The notes below the pieces were generated by a model. It made no database searches. It was given only the letters and a program-made list of their open reading frames with translations, and was not told where the DNA came from. Below are positions 57,796 through 64,000 of a stretch of 64,000 bases of DNA, piece after piece. The stretch spans positions 1,178,001 to 1,242,000 of the forward strand of contig NZ_PYFP01000002.1 of the NCBI RefSeq assembly GCF_003056055.1, in the 5' to 3' direction. Source of the stretch: Glaciimonas sp. PCH181 (lineage in GTDB: Bacteria; Pseudomonadota; Gammaproteobacteria; Burkholderiales; Burkholderiaceae_D). Position 1 is the first letter of the stretch; every line of letters begins with the position of its first letter. The translations under genes and the position numbers were made by a program.

Positions 57796-60081
57796 ATGTT
57801 CAGCGCATCATCGCGATTTCCGTTATCGGAACTCGCTATCACTACTCGTTTTTTAGCCTTAATTGCGGCCACCGCATCGTTACCCGTATCCGCGCAATCC
57901 TACACAGACAGCCCGGCCACCACGACCACACTCGCCGCCTATAAAGCTGGCAATCCCGAGCGCGCACTGGAAGAAATCTCAGTCACCGCAACCCGATCCG
58001 AGAAGCCGTTATCGCAGACGCCGAGCAGCATTTCCGTCATCAATGCCGCCACGATTGAAGAACAACAGGCGAAAGATATAAAGGATTTATTGCGATACGA
58101 ACCGGGTGTCACGGTGCGACGTGGGCCGTATCGCCCGTCATCCGCTGCCACCGCAGGCGGGCGCGGCGGGAATGAAGGCATCAACATTCGCGGGCTAGAA
58201 GGTAACCGAATTCTTTTGATGGAAGACGGCATTCGTCTGCCAAGCGCATTTTCATTTGGTCCACTCGAATCCGGACGCGGTGATTATGGCGATATGGATC
58301 TCTATAAACGGGTGGAAATTTTGCGCGGTCCAGCCTCTTCCATGTACGGCAGCGATGGGCTGACTGGTGCGGTAAATTTCATCACAAAAGACCCTGCCGA
58401 TTTTCTCGATATCTTCAAAAAACCAACCTACTTTTCGATCAAGCCTTCCTATGATTCCGCAGATGGCAGCGTCTCTACAACGGCAGTGGCAGCCTTCGGC
58501 GGCGAACGCTTTGAAGCCATGCTGATTGCTAACACGCGCCAAACGCATGAAGTAAAAAATCAAGGTCAGCGCGGTGTTGTCGGTGTCAATCGCGACACCC
58601 CAAATCCACAGGATGGCGACAGCAATTCATTGCTCGGAAAAGTCGTCTTCAAAGCCAGTCCGCGTGACAAATTAACGCTGACACTAGAACATCATGAAGG
58701 CCACACCAAATCAAATGTACTGTCCGCGATCACCGCAACAACCCTGAGTTTGCGCGCCGATGATCGGGTCGAACGCAATCGCTACAGCCTAGATTACGAT
58801 TTCACTGGCGGCAAAGAAAGTGGCGACTGGTTAATCCAAAAAGCCCATGCCCAACTGTATTATCAAGACGCCAGCAATCGTCAATACTCTTATGAGCAAC
58901 GCAGACCGGCAGCAGATCGCACCCGCGATAACATCTATACCGAAAAGACGATTGGCGGCTCGGCACAGGCTGAAAGCGGCCTCATTACAGGCCCGCTACG
59001 GCACAAATTAGTCTACGGCCTAGACACGAGCATGGCGCAGATCACCGGACTGCGTAACGGCACCGTTCCGGGCGTTGGAGAAGATCCTTTCCCCAGCAAA
59101 GCTTTCCCTGATACCGACTACACCTTGTTCGGCGCTTTCCTGCAAGATGAAATCCAGTTCGGCTCGCATAACGCATTAACGCTGGTGCCTGGGGTACGTT
59201 TCGACTCCTATCGCCTATCGCCCAAAACCAACGACCCCGCCTACACCGGCAAAGCCACCACTTCCAGCGGTCACGCAGTATCGCCAAGACTGGCGCTGAT
59301 GTATGAAGTGAGTCCGGCCTTAATCCCCTACGTGCAATACGCACGCGGCTTCCGCACGCCAACACCGGATCAGGTCAACAATAACTTTGGTAACCCGATC
59401 TACGGCTATGCAACCATCGGTAACCCCGATCTAAAGCCAGAAACCAGCAACACATTTGAATTAGGTCTACGCGGCAAAATCAGCGGTGACGACAACAATA
59501 CGTTGCGCTATAGCACTGCCGCATTTACCGGACGCTATCGCAATTTCATCTCGCAAGAAGTCGTCAGCGGCAGCGGACGCCCGTTTGTCGATCCGTACAT
59601 TTACCAATATATCAATCGCGGCCAAGCGCGGATCAGCGGACTGGAAGCGCGCCTCGACTGGCAATTTGCCAGCGGCCTCGGCATCAAAGCGGGCATGGCG
59701 TATACCAAAGGCAGCACCCAAAACGGCGGTCAAAGCAAGCCACTCGATACCGTTAATCCGTTCATGGCCGTGGTCGGGCTGCGCTACGAACCCAGCGAGC
59801 GCTGGTTCACGCAAACCGATGTCAGCTATCAGGCCGGCAAGCGCCGCAGCGACATCTCAACGCCGACTTATTTCGCTCCGCCCTCCGCCACCGTCACCGA
59901 TATTCGGGCTGGCTATAACTTCAATAAATACGCCACGCTGTACGCCGGGATCAACAATTTATTCGATAACAAATATTGGAACTGGTCAGACGTGCGCGGT
60001 TTGGCCGATAACTCCACCGTTAAAGATGCTTACACCGCGTCGGGCCGCAGTTTCAATATCGGCCTGAAATTGCAATATTAA
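57796..60081 (+). CDS. hmuR: TonB-dependent haem/haemoglobin receptor
   Basis: About 761 residues. ATG 57796 is chosen because GGAG (57786-57789) is 6 nt upstream. Signal peptide about 1-34 (LIAATASLPVSAQ). Plug domain with VTATRSEKPLSQTPSSISVI, then NIRGLEGNRILLMEDGIRLP. The barrel has the haem-receptor FRAP/NPNL-like pair as FRTP (about 517) and NPDL (about 543), and ends with FNIGLKLQY (terminal aromatic). Imports haem across the outer membrane using TonB. Head of hmuRSTUV. Confidence 0.92.
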   Translation: MFSASSRFPLSELAITTRFLALIAATASLPVSAQSYTDSPATTTTLAAYKAGNPERALEEISVTATRSEKPLSQTPSSISVINAATIEEQQAKDIKDLLRYEPGVTVRRGPYRPSSAATAGGRGGNEGINIRGLEGNRILLMEDGIRLPSAFSFGPLESGRGDYGDMDLYKRVEILRGPASSMYGSDGLTGAVNFITKDPADFLDIFKKPTYFSIKPSYDSADGSVSTTAVAAFGGERFEAMLIANTRQTHEVKNQGQRGVVGVNRDTPNPQDGDSNSLLGKVVFKASPRDKLTLTLEHHEGHTKSNVLSAITATTLSLRADDRVERNRYSLDYDFTGGKESGDWLIQKAHAQLYYQDASNRQYSYEQRRPAADRTRDNIYTEKTIGGSAQAESGLITGPLRHKLVYGLDTSMAQITGLRNGTVPGVGEDPFPSKAFPDTDYTLFGAFLQDEIQFGSHNALTLVPGVRFDSYRLSPKTNDPAYTGKATTSSGHAVSPRLALMYEVSPALIPYVQYARGFRTPTPDQVNNNFGNPIYGYATIGNPDLKPETSNTFELGLRGKISGDDNNTLRYSTAAFTGRYRNFISQEVVSGSGRPFVDPYIYQYINRGQARISGLEARLDWQFASGLGIKAGMAYTKGSTQNGGQSKPLDTVNPFMAVVGLRYEPSERWFTQTDVSYQAGKRRSDISTPTYFAPPSATVTDIRAGYNFNKYATLYAGINNLFDNKYWNWSDVRGLADNSTVKDAYTASGRSFNIGLKLQY

Positions 60082-60095
60082 AAAAGGAAAAATCC

Positions 60096-61193
60096 ATGAC
60101 CACTTCAATCGCACATGACATGCAAAAACCGGCATTTATTCCACCTGTTTTAGCCTCCGGAAAGGATTTACGCAGCGCTTTTTTAGATGCAAAAACGCAG
60201 CTAAAATTGCGTAATCGCGATGCAGCGGAAGCCATCGGCATTTCCGAAGGCGAGGCCATTGCAGCCTGTATCGGGGTCGAAGCAATTCGCCTGAAATCCG
60301 ACTTCATTTCACTCTTTGAAGAGGTCCAGCAACTCGGCTCCGTGATGGCGCTGACACGCAACGACAGCGCGGTGCATGAGAAGGATGGACCGTATAAAAA
60401 GATGTCGCATAACGGCCATGTCGGCCTGGCGCTGGGCGAAGAAATTGATTTACGCATCTTCTATCAACAATGGCATTTAGGCTGCGCAGTCATCGACGAA
60501 ACAGCCAACGGCACGCAAAAAAGTCTGCAATTTTTTGATCGCCACGGCACCGCTGTGCACAAAGTATTTTTGCGTGAACATAGCGATCATGCGGCCTTCA
60601 ATCTGCTGGTTGCACGCTGGCGCGACGTCGATCAGCAACCCGGAATAACTGTCGCACCAGCTGTGCCTGCTGTAGTAGAAAAACCTGACAGCGAGATCGA
60701 TGTAGCAGGCTTTCAGACCCGCTGGCGCGGTATGAATGACACGCATCAATTTTTTGGTTTGTTGCGTGATTTCGGCGTCAACCGCACGCAGGCATTGCGC
60801 CTCGCGCCGCCAGAATATGCGCGCAAAGTAGACAACGCTGCGTTAAAAAATTTACTGGAAAACGCGGCTGCCAGCGCGTTGCCGATCATGGTTTTCGTCA
60901 GCAATCCAGGCATGATTCAAATTCATTCGGGCCCGGTTGCCAACATCAAAGTAATGGGACCATGGATCAATATTCTCGACCCGGGATTTAATCTGCATTT
61001 GCGTGAAGATCACATCGCCAGCAGCTGGGTCATTACCAAGCCAACCAGCGATGGCGACGTTACCTCGCTGGAATTATTTGATGCCGAAGGCAACACGATT
61101 GCCATGTTATTTGGCGTGCGTAAACCGGGTCAGGCGGAGTTGCCCGAATGGCGTTTGGCAGCGACACAATTAGCGGGATTAAACGCACTATGA
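60096..61193 (+). CDS. hmuS: Haem-degrading/haem-trafficking protein HmuS
   Basis: 365 residues made of two HemS-like repeats (about 20-170 and 200-355). Characteristic segments are VQQLGSVMALTRNDSAVHEK, YKKMSHNGHVGLALGEEIDL, VFVSNPGMIQIHSGPVANIK and WINILDPGFNLHLREDHIAS. Receives cytoplasmic haem, possibly degrading it. AGGA ribosome binding site; 14 nt after hmuR. Stop overlaps the hmuT start. Confidence 0.94.
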   Translation: MTTSIAHDMQKPAFIPPVLASGKDLRSAFLDAKTQLKLRNRDAAEAIGISEGEAIAACIGVEAIRLKSDFISLFEEVQQLGSVMALTRNDSAVHEKDGPYKKMSHNGHVGLALGEEIDLRIFYQQWHLGCAVIDETANGTQKSLQFFDRHGTAVHKVFLREHSDHAAFNLLVARWRDVDQQPGITVAPAVPAVVEKPDSEIDVAGFQTRWRGMNDTHQFFGLLRDFGVNRTQALRLAPPEYARKVDNAALKNLLENAAASALPIMVFVSNPGMIQIHSGPVANIKVMGPWINILDPGFNLHLREDHIASSWVITKPTSDGDVTSLELFDAEGNTIAMLFGVRKPGQAELPEWRLAATQLAGLNAL

Positions 61194-62122
61194 CAACGCC
61201 ACTTTCTCAGCTTCGTCGCCAATTACTGCAGCGCGCACTGGCAGGCAGCGGCGTCGCATTGTTGCCACTTTTATTGACATCAACCAATGCTACTGCACAG
61301 GCTATGAAATCATCGCAGCCGCGCCGGGTGGCGGTTGCTGGCGGGGCCATCACAGAGATCGTATATGCCCTCAATGCTGAAGCGATGCTGGTCGGCGCGG
61401 ATACCACCAGCACCTATCCTGCCGCTGCGCAAGCGCTGGCAAAGATCGGTTATCAACGCGCTCTTTCTGCCGAAGGCGTACTATCGCTGCATCCTGATCT
61501 TCTGCTGACATCGGCTGAAGCGGGACCGCCCGCTGCCTTGACGCAAATTGCGGCGGCTGGCGTGAAAGTGGTCAGACTCGGTATTCATCACGATGTGCAA
61601 GTCGTGCGGGACCGAATTCTGGGCACCGCCACGGCGTTGAATTTATCGCCTCGCGGTGACAAATTATTACAACGTTTCGATGCCGATTGGCAGACCGCAT
61701 TGGCGGCGGTAGCAGGCCATCGGCGCGCTAACGGCAAGCCACCGCGTGTGATGTTTATTCTCAATAATAGCGGCACTCAGGCGATGGTCGCCGGACGCGA
61801 TACAGCTGCCGACGCGATGATTCGCTACGCTGGCGCGATCAATGCGTTGGGTGGCGAAGACGGGCGCGGAGGCTTCACCGGTTATAAGCCGCTGACCGCC
61901 GAAAGCGCCGTGCTGGCGGCGCCCGATGTATTGATGCTGACCAGTGAAGGTTTGGCCGCCATCGGTGGTATCAATAACCTTATCAGCACACCCGGCATCG
62001 CCATCACATCAGCAGCAAAAAATCGGCGCGTAGTGGCCGATATGGATTCGTTGCTATTGCTCGGTTTTGGTCCGCGTATGCCAGAAGCACTGACGAAATT
62101 ATCTGCGCAATTGCATGCCTGA
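61190..62122 (+). CDS. hmuT: Periplasmic haem-binding protein HmuT
   Basis: About 310 residues from ATG 61190, which overlaps the hmuS stop (ATGA). Signal segment LRRQLLQRALAGSGVALLPL has a twin arginine. Mature part is a class III binding protein: RRVAVAGGAITEIVYALNAE, VGADTTSTYPAAAQALAKIGY, QRALSAEGVLSLHPDLLLTS. Delivers haem to the HmuUV permease. Tyr in the TSTYP/IGYQR segment is a likely haem ligand. Confidence 0.93.
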   Translation: MTTPLSQLRRQLLQRALAGSGVALLPLLLTSTNATAQAMKSSQPRRVAVAGGAITEIVYALNAEAMLVGADTTSTYPAAAQALAKIGYQRALSAEGVLSLHPDLLLTSAEAGPPAALTQIAAAGVKVVRLGIHHDVQVVRDRILGTATALNLSPRGDKLLQRFDADWQTALAAVAGHRRANGKPPRVMFILNNSGTQAMVAGRDTAADAMIRYAGAINALGGEDGRGGFTGYKPLTAESAVLAAPDVLMLTSEGLAAIGGINNLISTPGIAITSAAKNRRVVADMDSLLLLGFGPRMPEALTKLSAQLHA

Positions 62123-62161
62123 ATAATGTTCTCCTGACCTCCACATCGCCAATAAAACTTC

Positions 62162-63262
62162 ATGTCTTCTTCGCTCTCTCACGCCAGCATGCAACCGCCA
62201 GCAACGATGCCGCTGCTGGCCGTATATCGACCACGCGGCCGTTTGATTTTGATCGGTCTCGTGCTATTGCTGGGCATCACCGCGCTGCTCTGTGCAGCGC
62301 TTGGCGCATATCGGATTGATCCTTTACAGATTCCACGATTACTGTGGCCGGATGCCGAACTGAGCGATGCAGAAATGCAGGCCCGCGCCGTATTACGCGA
62401 TATTCGTTTGCCACGCGTACTGCTGGCGATACTGGTGGGCTGCGGTTTTGGGGCGGCGGGAAGCGCGATGCAAGCCTTGTTTCGCAATCCGTTAGCAGAC
62501 CCCGGCCTTATCGGCGTATCCAGCGGTGCAGCGCTTGGCGCAGCGCTGACGATTGTGTTGGGTGCCACGTTCTGGCCTGCAGCTTTGGCATTCAGCGGCA
62601 TGTATGCGCCGATGCTGGCAGCGTTTATCGGCGCATTGGCGGTCGCCACATTAGTTTACAAAATCGCCGCCAATCATGGCCGTCTGGCGTTGCCGCTTTT
62701 GCTATTGGCAGGCATCGCGATTAATGCCGTAACCGGCGCTGCCATCGGCTTGCTGACCTACATCGCCAGCGACAACCAATTACGCACATTAACGTTCTGG
62801 AATCTGGGCAGTCTGGCCGGTGCGCAATGGTCGTTGCTGACCATCGCTGTGCCGGTCGTGGTGATCAGCATCGGGGTACTGGCACGTCATTCTGCCGCGC
62901 TCAACGTGATGCTGCTAGGCGAGGCCGAAGCGCAACATCTGGGCGTCTCGGTACTCGCTATCAAACGCACGGTATTGATTGCCAGCGCGCTGTGCATCGG
63001 TGCGCTGGTTGCCTGCACCGGCACCATCGGTTTTATCGGCCTGGTCGCGCCGCATTGCATCCGGCTTGCTTGCGGCCCGGATCAACGCATTGTGCTGCCC
63101 GGCGCGATGTTATTTGGCGCGATCCTGACGTTGCTGGCCGATCTGGTCGCCCGCACCATTGTCGCCCCGGCAGAGATGCCGTTAGGCATATTGACAGCGC
63201 TCTTAGGCGGCCCTTTCTTTCTTGCCCTGCTATGGCGTCGTCGCGGCCAGCTTGGTTTGTAA
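62162..63262 (+). CDS. hmuU: Haem ABC transporter permease HmuU
   Basis: 366 residues, FecCD family with about ten membrane segments. Visible: LPRVLLAILVGCGFGAAGSA, MQALFRNPLADPGLIGVSSG, TFWNLGSLAGAQW, GTIGFIGLVAPHCIRL, and GILTALLGGPFFLALLWRR. 39 nt after hmuT. Confidence 0.95.
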   Translation: MSSSLSHASMQPPATMPLLAVYRPRGRLILIGLVLLLGITALLCAALGAYRIDPLQIPRLLWPDAELSDAEMQARAVLRDIRLPRVLLAILVGCGFGAAGSAMQALFRNPLADPGLIGVSSGAALGAALTIVLGATFWPAALAFSGMYAPMLAAFIGALAVATLVYKIAANHGRLALPLLLLAGIAINAVTGAAIGLLTYIASDNQLRTLTFWNLGSLAGAQWSLLTIAVPVVVISIGVLARHSAALNVMLLGEAEAQHLGVSVLAIKRTVLIASALCIGALVACTGTIGFIGLVAPHCIRLACGPDQRIVLPGAMLFGAILTLLADLVARTIVAPAEMPLGILTALLGGPFFLALLWRRRGQLGL

Positions 63263-63292
63263 TAACACCCGCAAAAAAGGATTAACGGCATC

Positions 63293-64000
63293 ATGCTCAT
63301 CGCCCATCAATTATCGGTACGCCGCGGCAATCAAACCATTTTGCGCGATCTGACATTGCGTATCGCGCCCGGCCAGATCGTCGCCTTGCTAGGACGAAAT
63401 GGCGCAGGTAAAAGTACGCTGCTGAAAGCGCTGTCAGGCGAATTTCATCCATCGCAAATAAAACATGGCGCGCAGGTCGATGGCGCGATTACGTTCAATG
63501 CAACTCCACTGCATGCCATGTCGCCACAAACGTTGGCACTAACCCGCGCCGTCTTACCGCAAAGCGTGCAATTCGCCTTTCCATTTACGGGCAAAGAAAT
63601 TGCGCTGCTAGGACGCTATCCGCACGGCGGTGGCAACAGTAGCGCCAACCGCAGCATTGCGATGGATGCGTTGTCTTTGGCCGATGCCAGCGCACTGGCA
63701 GAGCGCGATGTCACGACGCTATCCGGCGGTGAGTTAGCCCGCGTTCAGTTTGCACGTGTATTGGCCCAACTGCGGCCAGCAGAAACATCGACGCCGGTAG
63801 CGCGATATTTATTGCTCGATGAACCTACCGCGGCTTTAGATCTGGCACATCAACATCAGATGCTGACCACACTAAGACGCCTGGCTAGCGCGTGGAATAT
63901 TGGTGTGCTGGCGATCATGCATGACCCGAATCTGGCAGCGCGTTATGCCGATCAACTGGCATGGCTGGCCAACGGCACGCTATTGGCGCAGGACACACCG
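63293..64000 (+). CDS. hmuV: Haem ABC transporter ATPase HmuV (cut by window edge)
   Basis: Open from ATG 63293 to the window end, 236 codons. Walker [18 protein letters not shown], signature [19 protein letters not shown], Walker [18 protein letters not shown] and switch His in [14 protein letters not shown]. The missing tail is about 25-40 residues. ATPase of the haem importer; 30 nt after hmuU. Confidence 0.95.
   Translation, partial: MLIAHQLSVRRGNQTILRDLTLRIAPGQIVALLGRNGAGKSTLLKALSGEFHPSQIKHGAQVDGAITFNATPLHAMSPQTLALTRAVLPQSVQFAFPFTGKEIALLGRYPHGGGNSSANRSIAMDALSLADASALAERDVTTLSGGELARVQFARVLAQLRPAETSTPVARYLLLDEPTAALDLAHQHQMLTTLRRLASAWNIGVLAIMHDPNLAARYADQLAWLANGTLLAQDTP

Overview
The window looks like a chromosomal core region of a betaproteobacterium of the order Burkholderiales, most likely Oxalobacteraceae (a Glaciimonas-, Collimonas- or Herminiimonas-like organism). 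This is inferred from the gene complement (dnaA, rpmH-rnpA-yidD-yidC-mnmE, hemE-priA, a nine-gene atp operon, parAB-rsmG-mnmG), the moderate G+C content and the protein sequences. I saw no tRNA, rRNA, CRISPR array, insertion sequence or prophage. Nearly every large open frame could be assigned to a family.

Layout: 1-6 kb holds dnaA (leftward, cut by the window edge) divergent from rpmH-rnpA-yidD-yidC-mnmE. 6.2-7.5 kb is a decayed MFS/spermidine-synthase-like pseudogene. 7.5-12.6 kb is a sugar-acid and amino-sugar catabolic cluster (FadR/GntR-type regulator; mannonate dehydratase, SDR oxidoreductase, NagB-like, NagA) with a clear pair of operator repeats. 12.9-16.4 kb is a sparse region with two lipoproteins, an unknown protein, a methyltransferase and an orphan LuxR-type response regulator. 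16.8-20.8 kb has priA and hemE, separated by an 869-bp A+T-rich region with two near-identical triplets of DnaA boxes.

20.9-41 kb is a broad amino acid/guanidino compound district. A nine-gene leftward operon encodes a PotABCD-type ABC importer, a polar-amino-acid importer without its own ATPase, a ThDP decarboxylase of the AruI type and an aldehyde dehydrogenase. A guanidinobutyrase-type ureohydrolase with its LysR regulator, and gabD-gabT with a GabR-like MocR regulator, complete a plausible route 2-ketoarginine -> 4-guanidinobutyraldehyde -> 4-guanidinobutyrate -> GABA -> succinate. A periplasmic cyclohexadienyl dehydratase (PheC) follows.

41-43.5 kb has an SGNH hydrolase, a PPK2 kinase and a CoA-binding protein. 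43.5-50.8 kb is the complete atpIBEFHAGDC operon with a good promoter and a terminator. 51-56.7 kb is parB, parA, a LysE-family exporter, a lipocalin, rsmG and mnmG, all leftward. 56.7-57.6 kb has a TauE/SafE remnant overlaid by two parS sites, with a third parS nearby. 57.7-64 kb is a Fur-box-preceded haem uptake operon (TonB receptor, HmuS, HmuT, HmuU, HmuV), cut off within hmuV at the right edge.

The most noteworthy signals are the duplicated DnaA-box triplets upstream of priA, the parS cluster fused into a gene remnant, the nearly complete arginine/guanidino catabolic district, and a perfect 17-bp palindrome sitting exactly at a frameshift in the 6.2-7.5 kb pseudogene.
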